From assembly GCF_035920365.1 (NCBI RefSeq), contig NZ_CP109150.1, positions 3,410,001-3,474,000 of the forward strand: a stretch of DNA of 64,000 bases. Reading direction: 5' to 3'. This document shows, one piece after another, positions 46,693 through 55,246 of the stretch. Position 1 is the first letter of the stretch; the number at the start of each line of letters is the position of its first letter. The translations under genes and the position numbers were made by a program. This stretch comes from Micromonospora sp. NBC_01740 (GTDB taxonomy: Bacteria; Actinomycetota; Actinomycetes; Mycobacteriales; Micromonosporaceae). The notes under the pieces are model-generated. The model saw only the letters and a program-made list of their open reading frames with translations. It did not search any database and had not been told where the DNA came from.

Positions 46693-47214
46693 ATGGGAAT
46701 CCACCGTCTGAACCACGCCGTGCTCTACGTCAGTGACCTCGCCCGCAGCGTCGGCTTCTACCGCGACGTGCTGGGCTTCCGGCCGATCCCGATGACGCCG
46801 GACGGCTTCCGGGGCGCCGCCTTCCTCCAGGCGCCCGGCTCCACCAACGACCACGACCTCGGCCTGTTCGAGGCCGGCGCGGGCACCGGCCCCTCCACCG
46901 CCGGCCGCGGCACCGTCGGGCTCTACCACCTGGCCTGGGAGGTCGACACCCTCGACGAGCTGGAGGTGACCGCCCAGCGGCTCGCCGCCGCCGGCGCCCT
47001 GGGCGGCGCGTCCGACCACGGCACCACCAAGAGCCTCTACGGCCAGGACCCGGACGGGCTGGAGTTCGAGATCGTCTGGCTGGTGCCCGCCGACCGGCTC
47101 GACGACGCCGCCCTGGCCGCCCGCAAGCGGATCGGCCGGCTCGACCTGGACGCCGAGCGGCGGCGCTACGGCGGCCAGACCCGTGGCGGCGTCGGCGTCT
47201 CCGTCCCGGCCTGA
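46693..47214 (+). CDS. VOC-family ring-cleavage dioxygenase-like protein
   Basis: The 173-residue protein opens IHRLNHAVLYVSDLARSVGF (metal His) and continues YRDVLGFRPIP. A second His is in GLYHLAWEVDTLDELEV and the Glu ligand in DPDGLEFEIVWLVP. It matches the catechol extradiol dioxygenase/CatE-like VOC branch. It is under apparent MarR control and probably acts on a quinol or catechol; substrate unproven. A terminator follows. Confidence 0.87.
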   Translation: MGIHRLNHAVLYVSDLARSVGFYRDVLGFRPIPMTPDGFRGAAFLQAPGSTNDHDLGLFEAGAGTGPSTAGRGTVGLYHLAWEVDTLDELEVTAQRLAAAGALGGASDHGTTKSLYGQDPDGLEFEIVWLVPADRLDDAALAARKRIGRLDLDAERRRYGGQTRGGVGVSVPA

Positions 47215-47231
47215 CCCGACCGGGATCCGAC

Positions 47232-47266
47232 GGCGTCCCGTCCTGACCGGCTCGGGACGGGACGCC
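47232..47266 (+). terminator. Terminator after VOC gene
   Basis: GGCGTCCCGTCC and GGACGGGACGCC arms with an 11-base loop. Just beyond, about 47274-47318, a CGCGCGCCGCGCCGAC unit is repeated nearly three times. Confidence 0.8.
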
Positions 47267-47380
47267 GCCCCGTCCGCGCGCCGCGCCGACCGCGCGCCGC
47301 GCCGACCGCGCGCCGCGCTGTCCGGCCCGGATGGGGGGAGCTGTGCCCGGCCCGGGGCGGGCGTGCGGTAGAACGGCAGC

Positions 47381-48271
47381 ATGCCGACCGACGCCGTCCT
47401 GCGCGAGCTGCTCGTCCGACACCTGGAGACCTGGCTGCCGGGGGCGCTGCACCGCGCCCGGCGGGCCACCCTGGCCCTGGCGTACGCCGGCGGCGACGCC
47501 GGCTCCGCGGAGGCCGCGCTGCGGGTGGTCGCCCGGCACGCCGACCGGCTGCGGGGGCGCCAGCTCACCGTGCTGGTGCTCGCCGACGGCACCGAGGAGC
47601 TGCCGGCCCGGCTCGGCGCCGTGGAGGCGGAACTGCCGGCGGGCGTCGCCGTGCACCTCGTGCCCGGCGGACCGGCCCGGCTGCCGGTGGCGGTCAAGGC
47701 GGCCGGCGCGGCCGGCGCGCCCCTGCTGTCCGTCGTGGACGACGATGCCGCCGATCCCGCCGTGCTGACCGCTGCGGCGATCGGCAAGCCGGCGGACGTG
47801 CTGCTCGCCACCGCCGTCGGCACCCCCGCGCGCGCCGCCCTCGCCGACGCCGGGTTCCCGCTGACGACCGAGCTGGAACTGGTGCCCGCCGACGGGGCTC
47901 CGGCGCGGCTGCTCGCCTTCGCGACGGGGTCGGACAAGAGCCTGGAGGCGTTCAAGGAGGCGCTCTGGGCGGTCGACGGTGCCGCCGGCGTGCGCTACCG
48001 CGACCCGGCGGGGCGGCTGCTCGACGTCGTCGCGGCCCCGGAGCCCGGCCCGCTGCGCCGCGAGCTGCTGGCGGAGCTGGCGCGCTCCGGCCCGCGTACG
48101 GTCACCGAGCTGCGCCGGCACGCCCTCACGGCGACCGTCTACCGGTCGTCCGACGCCGTCCGGGCGCTGACCGGCCTGCTCGACGCGGGGGAGGCGACCC
48201 GCGACCCGGAGCACGGCCGGCTCGGCGGGGACGTGGTCGTCTCGGCGCGCGAGGACGGGCCGGCGTCCTGA
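47381..48271 (+). CDS. Protein of unknown function with C-terminal winged-helix-like region
   Basis: The 296-residue protein starts MPTDAVLRELLVRHLETWLP. It has an alpha/beta N-terminal region (LRGRQLTVLVLADGTEELPA; APLLSVVDDDAADPA; KPADVLLATAVG) and a middle segment LLAFATGSDKSLEAFKEALW. The C-terminal winged helix is RRELLAELARSGPRTVTELR with LTGLLDAGEATRDP. The order recalls three-Cys-motif partner (TcmP) proteins, but identity is not clear enough to name it. ATG at 47381. A 42-base palindromic terminator follows. Confidence 0.7.
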   Translation: MPTDAVLRELLVRHLETWLPGALHRARRATLALAYAGGDAGSAEAALRVVARHADRLRGRQLTVLVLADGTEELPARLGAVEAELPAGVAVHLVPGGPARLPVAVKAAGAAGAPLLSVVDDDAADPAVLTAAAIGKPADVLLATAVGTPARAALADAGFPLTTELELVPADGAPARLLAFATGSDKSLEAFKEALWAVDGAAGVRYRDPAGRLLDVVAAPEPGPLRRELLAELARSGPRTVTELRRHALTATVYRSSDAVRALTGLLDAGEATRDPEHGRLGGDVVVSAREDGPAS

Positions 48272-48278
48272 CGCGAAC

Positions 48279-48320
48279 GTCGAGCGGGGTGCCGGTGGAT
48301 CCACCGGCACCCCGCTCGAC
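48279..48320. terminator. 42-base perfect palindrome, bidirectional terminator
   Basis: The stem starts GTCGAGCGGGGTGCCGGTG and has no unpaired loop beyond its GGATCC centre. It lies between convergent genes. Confidence 0.9.
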
Positions 48321-48329
48321 CTCGGGACC

Positions 48330-48509
48330 TCACGCCCGGGACTTGTCCTGCTTCCAGGACAGCGGACCCGGCAGGTCGACCCGGTGCGCCTTGGCCCGCG
48401 AGTTCCAGGACCAGCGACCGATCTTGATGCTCCAGGAGGAGAAGCCGTTCTCGGTGAAGTTCAGGATGATCGGACCGTACTTCTTGCGCTTGCGGAACAT
48501 CAGACCCAT
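48330..48509 (-). CDS. Small DUF4236-like protein, 59 residues
   Basis: The protein starts MGLMFRKRKKYGPIILNFTE, then NGFSSWSIKIGRWSWNSRAK, and ends with VDLPGPLSWKQ. Short actinomycete and phage proteins with F-R-K..GP..N.T..G.SSW and W-S-W-N-S motifs fit it. Likely a small beta-rich protein, function unknown. ATG at 48509 has GGGAG at seven bases upstream; an alternative ATG is three codons in. Confidence 0.75.
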   Translation of the reverse strand: MGLMFRKRKKYGPIILNFTENGFSSWSIKIGRWSWNSRAKAHRVDLPGPLSWKQDKSRA

Positions 48510-48750
48510 CGTCGGACTCCCTTCGATTCCCTTCCCTGCCCTGTCGAACCCGAACATGCCCGGATCGCCGAATCGTGAAACCCCTGTCCGTCCGCTCTGG
48601 ACGGCGTCGAGGGGCGGTGACGAATCCTGTGCGTCCGAGGGCGTCGAACCCCACCCGCCGGCATAGGGGTCCGGGGCGGTGTCGGCCGACGTCGATCCCG
48701 CCCCCGATAGGGGCATTGACCGGGGCCCCGGCCCCCGGCAGCATGGGGCG

Positions 48751-48849
48751 ATGACGCAGCGGGACGATCTTCTCCACGCGGCTCGCCTGCCCGTCGACGG
48801 AGGGCTGCCCCGCACCTCCGGCGCCCACCCGACCCCGCAGCCGGCGTGA
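48751..48849 (+). CDS. Small ORF (32 residues) overlapping the flavin reductase start
   Basis: MTQRDDLLHAARLPVDGGLP then RTSGAHPTPQPA and stop. Its stop overlaps the next start in a GTGA junction (48846-48849), so ribosomes ending here could restart on the reductase. The LPVDGGLPRTSGAH portion loosely resembles short actinomycete leader peptides (L-HVDL-R-x-S-x-A-x-C) but has no Cys. It may be a leader peptide or chance; the gene-free part before it (48510-48750) has no other feature. Confidence 0.4.
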   Translation: MTQRDDLLHAARLPVDGGLPRTSGAHPTPQPA

Positions 48850-49403
48850 CCACCGTGGAGTGGTCCAGGCAGGGCGATGCCGACCTGCTGCCGGTGGACC
48901 GGGACCTGTTCCGGGCGCTGCTGCGCCGGCAGGCCGCCACCGTCACCGTCGTCACCGCGGTCGCCCCGGCCCACCCGGACGCCTCCGGCGGGCCCGTACG
49001 GGCCGGCTTCACGGCCACGTCGTTCACGTCGGTCTCGCTGGACCCGCCGCTGGTCTCGTTCTGCCTCGGGACCGCCTCGTCGAGCTGGCCCGTCTTCGCC
49101 CGGGCCGAGCACGTCGCCGTGCACCTGCTCGGCGCCCACCAGCGGGAGGCCGCCCGGGTCTTCGCCACCGGCGGGATCGACCGGTTCGCCGCCTATCCGC
49201 ACTGGACGACGGGGCCGTTCGACGTGCCGCTGCTGACCGGAGCGCTGGCCCGGCTGCTGTGCCGGGTCGTGCACCGGGTGCCGGTCGGCGACCACACCCT
49301 CTTCGTGGTCGAGCCGCTCGCGCTCGGCGGCGGCGAGGACGGGGACCCGCTGGTCCACCACCGGGGCGGCTACACCACGACGGGCCCGCTGGCGCGACCC
49401 TGA
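48846..49403 (+). CDS. Flavin reductase-family protein
   Basis: The 185-residue protein has the split-barrel flavin reductase (HpaC-like) fold: FRALLRRQAATVTVVTAVAP, AGFTATSFTSVSLDPPLVSF, SWPVFARAEHVAVHLLGAHQ, and C-terminal LLCRVVHRVPVGDHTLFVVE. It would reduce FMN with NAD(P)H for a partner monooxygenase not seen nearby. GTG start at 48846. Its stop lies in a bulged terminator stem shared with the next gene. Confidence 0.88.
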   Translation: MTTVEWSRQGDADLLPVDRDLFRALLRRQAATVTVVTAVAPAHPDASGGPVRAGFTATSFTSVSLDPPLVSFCLGTASSSWPVFARAEHVAVHLLGAHQREAARVFATGGIDRFAAYPHWTTGPFDVPLLTGALARLLCRVVHRVPVGDHTLFVVEPLALGGGEDGDPLVHHRGGYTTTGPLARP

Positions 49404-49449
49404 CCAGGCCGTACCCCGCCCCACGGTGCGGCCGGCCGGCCCTGGTCAG
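49400..49449. terminator. Bidirectional terminator containing both stop codons
   Basis: CTGACCAGGCCG and CGGCCCTGGTCAG pair with a one-base bulge. The stops of the flavin reductase (49401-49403) and the GNAT gene (49446-49448) are both inside the arms. Confidence 0.75.
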
Positions 49450-49958
49450 GCGGGGGCGCGGTCGACGACGAGCACGCGGGTCACGCTGCCGTCGTCCTCG
49501 GCGATGTCACGTTCGTGGACGAAGCCGATCCTGCCCAGCAGCGACAGCGAGGCGTGGTTGGCGTCGGCGACCGTCGCGTACACGCGGGGCAGGCCGAGGG
49601 TGTCGAAGCCGTGGCGGACCAGGGCCCGGGCCAGCTCCGTGCCGAGACCGGCGCCCCAGGCCGGCTTCGCCAACGCGTAGATGATCTCGTGACCGTCGAC
49701 CTGGTCCGTCCGCTTGATCTCGGCGTGCCCGACGTAGCGACCGTCCCGGCGCACCGCCCAGACGTCGAAGAGGTCCTCCGCGTAGACCTTCGTGAAGATC
49801 CGCCCGAAGAGGGCGCCGGCCGCCTCGGCGCTCAGCGGGCCGTCGCCCATGAACCGGCCCACCTCCGGGTCGGCGAGCAGGGACACGGCGTCCTCGGCGT
49901 CGTCCGGCCGGTAGGGCTCCAGCAGCAGGCGGTCGGTGTGCAGGACGGGGGTGGGCAT
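49446..49958 (-). CDS. GNAT acetyltransferase (RimJ/RimL type)
   Basis: The 170-residue protein begins TDRLLLEPYRPDDAEDAVSL and has the acetyl-CoA loop WGAGLGTELARALVRHGFDT followed by YATVADANHASLSLLGRIGF, standard for N-alpha or small-molecule acetyltransferases. ATG overlaps the stop of the Rrf2 gene by one base (TGATG), making an operon. Confidence 0.9.
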   Translation of the reverse strand: MPTPVLHTDRLLLEPYRPDDAEDAVSLLADPEVGRFMGDGPLSAEAAGALFGRIFTKVYAEDLFDVWAVRRDGRYVGHAEIKRTDQVDGHEIIYALAKPAWGAGLGTELARALVRHGFDTLGLPRVYATVADANHASLSLLGRIGFVHERDIAEDDGSVTRVLVVDRAPA

Positions 49959-50413
49959 CAGCGCGGCTCCCAGGCGTCGGGCAAAGCCGTCAACCTACGG
50001 ACGTGGGCGGGCAGCCGGCCACTGATTATCTCCGCGAGGCTCACCTCGTCGACCACCCGTCGCACGGCGGCCCGCACCGCGACCCAGAGCCCGGGCAGGT
50101 TCTCCGCCGCGCCCTCGTAGCTGGTCTCCTCCGGGCGCAGCCCGCGCACCCCGGCCAGCGGACCCTCCACGGCGCGCAGCACCGCGCCGACGGTCACCTC
50201 GCGCGGCGGCCGGGCCAACGTGTAGCCGCCCTCGGCGCCGCGCTGCGCCCGGACGATGCCGGCCCGCCGCAGGTCGGCCAGGACGGCCTCCAGGAACTTG
50301 CGCGGCATGTCCTGCTCCGTGGCGATGGCCTGGGTGGACAGCAGCCGAGGGTACGCGGTGGCGAGGCTCAGGGCCGCCCGTACCGCGTAGTCGCCGCGCG
50401 CGGAGATCTGCAC
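49958..50413 (-). CDS. Rrf2-family transcriptional regulator
   Basis: The 151-residue protein has the Rrf2 winged helix: ISARGDYAVRAALSLATAYP, TQAIATEQDMPRKFLEAVLA, DLRRAGIVRAQRGAEGGYTL. The wing is followed by a dimer helix. The three Cys that hold an iron-sulfur cluster in IscR/NsrR are absent, so it does not sense through that cluster. GTG start at 50413, coupled to the acetyltransferase gene. Confidence 0.92.
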   Translation of the reverse strand: MQISARGDYAVRAALSLATAYPRLLSTQAIATEQDMPRKFLEAVLADLRRAGIVRAQRGAEGGYTLARPPREVTVGAVLRAVEGPLAGVRGLRPEETSYEGAAENLPGLWVAVRAAVRRVVDEVSLAEIISGRLPAHVRRLTALPDAWEPR

Positions 50414-50420
50414 CCCGACA

Positions 50421-51323
50421 TCATGCCCCGCGCGGTCGGCCGGTCGCGTCGGCGGGCGGGCGGGGCCGGACGACCGGCCCGGGTACCGGCTGCTCGCGGG
50501 CCGCGCGGAACGCGCCCGGGCTCACCCCGACCTCCCGGGTGAAGAACCGGCCGAAGTTCGTCGGCTCGGAGAAGCCCAGCCGCCGGCCGATGCGGGCGAT
50601 CGGCTCGTCGGTGGCGGCCAGCAGCCGGCTCGCCTGGAGGGCCACCCGCTCGTCGACCACCTGCTTGGCGCTGCGCCCGGTCACCGCCAGGCAGGCCCGG
50701 GTGAGCGTACGCACCGAGCAGCCCAGCCGGGCGGCGTAGTCCTCGACCCGGCGGGTGTGCTGGTAGCCGCGTTCGACCTCGCGGCACAGCCGATGGAAGG
50801 TGGCGGCCTCCGCCCGGGTCGCCGGGTGGGCGCGTTCGGGCAGCATCGACAGCCGGAGCAGCAGCACGGCGAGCTGGTGGCGGAGCAGTCCGCGCGCGAC
50901 GGCCAACCCCCGGTGCCGCTGGCAGTCCACCGCCAGCTGGCTCACCTCGTTGATCACCGCGTCCTCGTCCTCGCCGGCGAGCTGGAGCCAGGCCGGGACG
51001 GCGTCCGGGTCGACGTCGAGCCCGCGCAGCGCCGCCGGATCCCAGCGCACCACCGTCGCGTCGAGCTGCGGGCCGGCGCAGCGCAGCACCTGGCCGGCGC
51101 GCACCCGCAGCAGCGTCCCGGGGCGGCAGGGCAGGGCGCGGAAGTCCAGCTCGGCCGTGCCGTGTCCGCCCGTGGTCAGCACGAGCAGGTCCTTCTCCAG
51201 CAGCACCGGACGACGCCAGCGCGGCTCGGGGGCGAGGTCACCGAGGGCGACCGTGTCGATCTCGGCGGGGGCGGTCGCCGGGTTGCCGGGCGGAGCGGGG
51301 GAGAGCTGACCGGAAGAGACCAT
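50421..51323 (-). CDS. AraC-family transcriptional regulator
   Basis: The 300-residue protein has an N-terminal cupin-like sensor (GGHGTAELDFRALPCRPGTL) and a C-terminal double HTH: RVEDYAARLGCSVRTLTRAC and EPIARIGRRLGFSEPTNFGR with the AraC signature FFTREVGVSPGAFR. ATG at 51323. It ends eight bases before the Rrf2 start on the same strand, so it may lead that operon. Ligand unknown. Confidence 0.9.
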   Translation of the reverse strand: MVSSGQLSPAPPGNPATAPAEIDTVALGDLAPEPRWRRPVLLEKDLLVLTTGGHGTAELDFRALPCRPGTLLRVRAGQVLRCAGPQLDATVVRWDPAALRGLDVDPDAVPAWLQLAGEDEDAVINEVSQLAVDCQRHRGLAVARGLLRHQLAVLLLRLSMLPERAHPATRAEAATFHRLCREVERGYQHTRRVEDYAARLGCSVRTLTRACLAVTGRSAKQVVDERVALQASRLLAATDEPIARIGRRLGFSEPTNFGRFFTREVGVSPGAFRAAREQPVPGPVVRPRPPADATGRPRGA

Positions 51324-51521
51324 CGCCTGCGACGGTAGCCCGGAGCGACGGCCAATGCATCCCGGGAGCGCCTCCCAGGTAACGCGCGCGGCCGGTCGCA
51401 CTGCGGGCCCGGCCCGCGGGCGCCCGCCGGCCGGCCGGTGGGCCGGGGCGGGCGGGCGGGCGGCGGGCCGGCCCCGGGCCGACCGACGGGGGTTGTCGAG
51501 GTCGTCGAAGGCGGGCTACGT

Positions 51522-51533
51522 TACCGAACGGTA
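51522..51533. promoter_or_regulatory. Palindrome TACCGAACGGTA before the SDR gene
   Basis: It lies about 95 bases upstream of the SDR start, in the 302-base spacer 51324-51625. The rest of that spacer is GC-rich low-complexity sequence. It resembles TetR-type half-sites. Confidence 0.5.
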
Positions 51534-51625
51534 GCGCCGTCCGGTGGAGGCATGGCCGGAGCCGGTCCGCACCGGACCGGACCGGGCCGCCCCCGCCCCG
51601 GCGGCCCCGGCCGACTCGCGATGGG

Positions 51626-52408
51626 ATGGGCATGACGGATCTGTTCTCGGTCGAAGGCAAGACGGTCCTGGTCACCGGCGGCTCGCGGGGGATCGGCCTG
51701 ATGATCGCCCAGGGCTTCGTCCGGGCCGGCGCACACGTGATCATCTCGTCCCGCAAGGCGGACGTCTGCGAGGCCGTGGCCAAGGAGCTCTCCGCCGAGG
51801 GGCGCTGCGAGGCCATCCCCGCCGACCTCGGCGACGACGCCGGCGCCGAGGGCCTGGCCGCCACCGTCCGGGAGCGGTTCGACCGGCTTGACGTGCTGGT
51901 CAACAACGCGGGCGCGACGTGGGGCGCGCCGCTGGAGTCGTACCCGGAGAGCGCGTTCGACAAGCTCTGGGCCGTCAACGTCAAGGCCGTCTTCCGGCTC
52001 ACCACCGCGCTGCTGCCCGCGCTGCGCGCGTCGGCCAGCGCCGACGACCCGGCCCGCGTCATCAACATCGGGTCCATCGACGGCATCCGGGTGCCGATGA
52101 TGGAGGTGTACGCGTACTCGGCGACCAAGGCCGCCGTGCACATGCTCACCCGCAGCCTGGCCCACCAGCTCGCCGGCGAGCAGATCACCGTCAACGCGAT
52201 CGCGCCGGGGCCGTTCGAGAGCAAGATGATGGCGTTCGCGCTGGACGACCCCGCGTCCCGGGCCGCCATCGAGGGGCAGGTGCCGCTGGGTCGGATCGGC
52301 CGGCCGGAGGACATGGCCGGCACCGCGATCTACCTGTCGTCCCGCGCCGGCGCGTACCTCACGGGTGCGGTGATCCCGGTCGACGGCGGCATCACCACCC
52401 ACGGCTGA
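51626..52408 (+). CDS. Short-chain dehydrogenase/reductase
   Basis: The 260-residue protein is a classical SDR: cofactor motif KTVLVTGGSRGIGLMIAQGF, VNNAGATWGAP, Ser in NIGSIDGIRVPM, YxxxK in AYSATKAAVHM, and a C-terminal YLTGAVIPVDGGI. SRKADV after the second strand suggests NADPH. Close in style to gluconate/3-oxoacyl reductases. Start ATG 51626 or 51632; neither has a clear ribosome site. Confidence 0.92.
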   Translation: MGMTDLFSVEGKTVLVTGGSRGIGLMIAQGFVRAGAHVIISSRKADVCEAVAKELSAEGRCEAIPADLGDDAGAEGLAATVRERFDRLDVLVNNAGATWGAPLESYPESAFDKLWAVNVKAVFRLTTALLPALRASASADDPARVINIGSIDGIRVPMMEVYAYSATKAAVHMLTRSLAHQLAGEQITVNAIAPGPFESKMMAFALDDPASRAAIEGQVPLGRIGRPEDMAGTAIYLSSRAGAYLTGAVIPVDGGITTHG

Positions 52409-52511
52409 GCTCGGCGAAGGGCGGGAGGCGGTGCGCGTACCCCCTGGTGGGCCGGAGCCGCGCGGACTCGGCAGATCCGCGCGGCCCCGGACGGCCGGTG
52501 TGGCCGGTGGT

Positions 52512-52943
52512 TCAGCGGCCGGCGAGCAGCCGGGTCACCGCGGTGTCGACGTCCAGGTGCTCGGCCTCGCGGCCGCGCGGGACGACGACGTAGGTCCGCC
52601 GCAGGAAGCGCACCAGGACGCTGCGCGGCACCTCGAACAGGGCGTTGCCGTCGGGCGACGACAGCGCCAGGGCGACGAAGTCCCCACGCGGGGTGGCCCA
52701 GGGCCAGACCCGCACGTCGCCGATGCCGGCCGGCTCGTCGAGGCCCGTGACCAGCAGCTCCCGGGCGAACGACCAGCTGACCGCCTCGCCGCCGGCGGAT
52801 TCGGCGTGGAACAGGACATGGACCGCATACGGATCAGCAGGGTCGTAACGCAGACTGGCACGCACCGGCAAGGCGGTGGCGTCAGGTGCGACGAGCCTTA
52901 GCGACGTCTCGACCTCTACGGTCGTCGGTCGGATGACACTCAT
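52512..52943 (-). CDS. ssgB: SsgB-like sporulation/cell-division protein (SALP family)
   Basis: The 143-residue protein has SALP-family sequence: TSLRLVAPDATALPVRASLR, YDPADPYAVHVLFHAESAGG, SWSFARELLVTGLDEPAGIG, DVRVWPWATPRGDFVALALS. SsgB positions FtsZ during sporulation septation in Streptomyces; the high match and single-copy context favour SsgB over other SALPs, but not conclusively. ATG at 52943. The upstream gene-free stretch to 53216 contains an AT-rich patch (GTGAATGTGAATATTCATG near 53075) that may be promoter DNA. Confidence 0.88.
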   Translation of the reverse strand: MSVIRPTTVEVETSLRLVAPDATALPVRASLRYDPADPYAVHVLFHAESAGGEAVSWSFARELLVTGLDEPAGIGDVRVWPWATPRGDFVALALSSPDGNALFEVPRSVLVRFLRRTYVVVPRGREAEHLDVDTAVTRLLAGR

Positions 52944-53216
52944 GGACGATCTCCCCCCGGCACCGCTGCGGAACGCGCGTGTCCCGCTTTTCCCATACTC
53001 AGGTGCTACTCCTGGCTACGCTCCGCCATACGCTGACTTCACCCAGTGGTGGGAAGGGGGTCGGAAAGGCCGCGTGAATGTGAATATTCATGTAGGATTT
53101 CCGGTTCTGCCCAGTGCGTGATCCCGCCCGGCATCGGGTGGTTCAGTCGTCGACTTACTCCGGTAACGTCCAGTCGGCCGTTGCAGTGACGGGCGCGAGC
53201 CACACTGGGGGAGGAA

Positions 53217-53792
53217 ATGGTTACGAAACGATCCTCAGTGGATCCGATGGCAGTGCCGGGCCCGCCGAACGTCGCGGCCCGAGCAGCCGAAAGGCGGGGG
53301 GACGGGGTGCCGACGGAGCAGCACGACCGGCCCGGTCGGCCGACGACCGACCGGGATGGCGCAGGCGGCACGGCGCTGGCCGAGCGACGGCAGCGACCCC
53401 GCTGGCGGCAGCGGCTGAGCACCACCCTCGACCTGATCCGGGCCAACCCGACCGGACGGGTCACCCTCAAGATCTTCATCGCCATCGCCGGCGCCCTCGT
53501 CGTCACCATCGGCATCGCCCTCATCCCGCTGCCCGGGCCGGGCTGGCTGCTGGTGATCGCCGGGCTCGGCATCTGGGCCGTCGAGTTCCACTGGGCCCGC
53601 CGGCTGCTCGGCTTCACCCGTCGCCACGTGCACAACTGGACCCAGTGGGTGAAGGACCGCTCACTGGCCGTACGCTTCGTGCTCGGCTCCGTCGGCCTGG
53701 CCTTCGTCGGCTCGGTGGTCTGGCTGTCACTGAAGTACAGCTTCGGCATCGACGTGGTCGCCGAGGCGCTGCACTACCTGGCGACGCACTGA
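53217..53792 (+). CDS. TIGR02611-type membrane protein (PGPGW motif)
   Basis: The 191-residue protein has a hydrophilic 70-residue N-terminus, helix pair IFIAIAGALVVTIGIALIPL and PGPGWLLVIAGLGIWAVEF (PGPGW signature), then FVLGSVGLAFVGSVVWLSLK. Function unknown. ATG at 53217 follows GGGGGAGGAA. Confidence 0.92.
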   Translation: MVTKRSSVDPMAVPGPPNVAARAAERRGDGVPTEQHDRPGRPTTDRDGAGGTALAERRQRPRWRQRLSTTLDLIRANPTGRVTLKIFIAIAGALVVTIGIALIPLPGPGWLLVIAGLGIWAVEFHWARRLLGFTRRHVHNWTQWVKDRSLAVRFVLGSVGLAFVGSVVWLSLKYSFGIDVVAEALHYLATH

Positions 53793-53896
53793 CCCGGACC
53801 GACCCGGCGCTCCGCCGGGTCGACCGATCGCGGCGCGGCGCGCGGACCCCGGATTTCCGGTCCGGTCCCTCGATCAGGTAGAGTCAGCGGCGCTGA

Positions 53897-53971
53897 GGGC
53901 GATTAGCTCAGCGGGAGAGCGCTTCGTTCACACCGAAGAGGTCACTGGTTCGATCCCAGTATCGCCCACCA
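53897..53971 (+). tRNA. tRNA-Val(CAC)
   Basis: The acceptor stem GGGCGAT/ATCGCCC is perfect. The D arm is GCTCAGCGGGAGAGC, the anticodon stem CTTCG/CGAAG with loop TTCACAC (anticodon CAC), and the T arm CTGGTTCGATCCCAG. CCA is encoded (53969-53971). It is the apparent attachment site for the element to the right. Confidence 0.97.
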
Positions 53972-53985
53972 TCGAAGTAACGCAG

Positions 53986-54015
53986 AAGAGCCACCCTCGG
54001 ATGAGGGTGGCTCTT
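53986..54015. terminator. Terminator between tRNA and integrase, 13-base arms
   Basis: AAGAGCCACCCTC and GAGGGTGGCTCTT around GGAT, 15 bases after the tRNA; it serves the tRNA and the element operon. Confidence 0.9.
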
Positions 54016-54028
54016 GCTGATTCCATCG

Positions 54029-55246
54029 TCAGTCGTCGTTGGGCGTCAGCGGATCGTCAGCGAACGCCTGGCGGATGCGTTGATCCCGCCCGTCAGAGCG
54101 GTGGGTGTAGAGGTTCAGGGTGGTCGACGGTTTCTCGTGGCCCATCACGCCCTGGACGTCGTTGACCGGGACGCCGCGCGACACCAGCTCCGTGGCGTAC
54201 GAGTGCCGCAGGTCGTGGAAGCGGAGCCCGCCCGGCGCCATCTTCGCCACGTGCGCGACTGCTTCCCGCTCGGTGGTGAATTCCGCCGTCCACTCGACGC
54301 CTTCGAGGTCGAGCCAGGCCGCACGCCACTTGAAGTGCCCGAGCCGACTCACGTTCCCGAGTAGGCCGGCGCGGACCAGCGATGGCCGCCAGACGCGAGC
54401 GCGGAACAACGTCCGGCGTAGCGGACCGGCGGATGAGTTGGTGAAGACCTCACCGCGGGGACCGGCGGGGAAGACCTCGCGATGTGCCGTCAGCAGCTCG
54501 ACCGCGAAGTCTGGCACCGGGACGGTACGCCGACCTGCCCGCGACTTCGGATAGGGCTTGCTGGTGACGGTGCCGGCGACCTCGACGGCGACCCGGACGA
54601 CCTCGACCGTCTTCCTGGTCAGGTCGAGCGACTCCCAGCGGAGCCCGGTGCACTCGCCCCAACGCAGCCCGGTGCCGCCGGCAAGCGCGACCAGGGCGCG
54701 ATAGCGGTCCGGTACGGCCGGCAGGAGTCTGGCGACCAGATCAGCGCGGGACAGGACGTGTCCGTCGGTGTCCTTCCTGCGGCGCGCTGGCACCTTGACG
54801 CCCTCGCACGGGTTGGTGCCGATGAGCCGATCACGGACGGCGGAGCGAAGGACAGTCGAGAGCAGTCGGAAGCACTCCGCGACTGTGGCGGGCGACCGCC
54901 GGGTGCCGAGTTCCGTCACCCAGGTCTGCACGGCAAGGTGATCGATCCGGTGCAATGGCACATCGGACCAGCGTGGGAGCACGTGAGTTCGCAGGATCGA
55001 GGCATCCCGCGCCTTCGTGGTGAGTTCGTCATTGCGCGACTCCCGCCACCGTTCCGCGTATTTCCCGAACGGCAGCCGACCGGCGTGAGGATCGACGTAA
55101 CCGCCCCGCGCGATGGCAGTTTCCGTCTCAGCGAGAAAGGAAGCCGCCTGACGCCTGGTCGGAAAGGTCTTGGCCTTCTGCCGGCCGCTCCCGTCACGCC
55201 AGTTGGCGCGGAAGTTGCCAGCAGGGGTCTTGATGATGTGTCCCAT
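54029..55246 (-). CDS. Tyrosine recombinase (integrase)
   Basis: The 405-residue protein has an N-terminal AP2-like arm (GNFRANWRDGSGRQKAKTFP), a SAM-like core-binding domain and the catalytic domain: first Arg in GGTGLRWGECTGLRW, H-x-x-R in LRFHDLRHSYATEL, GH in VMGHEKPSTT and Tyr in LNLYTH. It inserts the element at tRNA-Val. ATG at 55246 overlaps the xis stop by one base. Confidence 0.95.
   Translation of the reverse strand: MGHIIKTPAGNFRANWRDGSGRQKAKTFPTRRQAASFLAETETAIARGGYVDPHAGRLPFGKYAERWRESRNDELTTKARDASILRTHVLPRWSDVPLHRIDHLAVQTWVTELGTRRSPATVAECFRLLSTVLRSAVRDRLIGTNPCEGVKVPARRRKDTDGHVLSRADLVARLLPAVPDRYRALVALAGGTGLRWGECTGLRWESLDLTRKTVEVVRVAVEVAGTVTSKPYPKSRAGRRTVPVPDFAVELLTAHREVFPAGPRGEVFTNSSAGPLRRTLFRARVWRPSLVRAGLLGNVSRLGHFKWRAAWLDLEGVEWTAEFTTEREAVAHVAKMAPGGLRFHDLRHSYATELVSRGVPVNDVQGVMGHEKPSTTLNLYTHRSDGRDQRIRQAFADDPLTPNDD

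Noticed and set aside
53815..53900. Second attachment-site repeat left of the tRNA
   Set aside because: No direct repeat of the tRNA 3' half is present to the left; the partner repeat is expected beyond the right edge.
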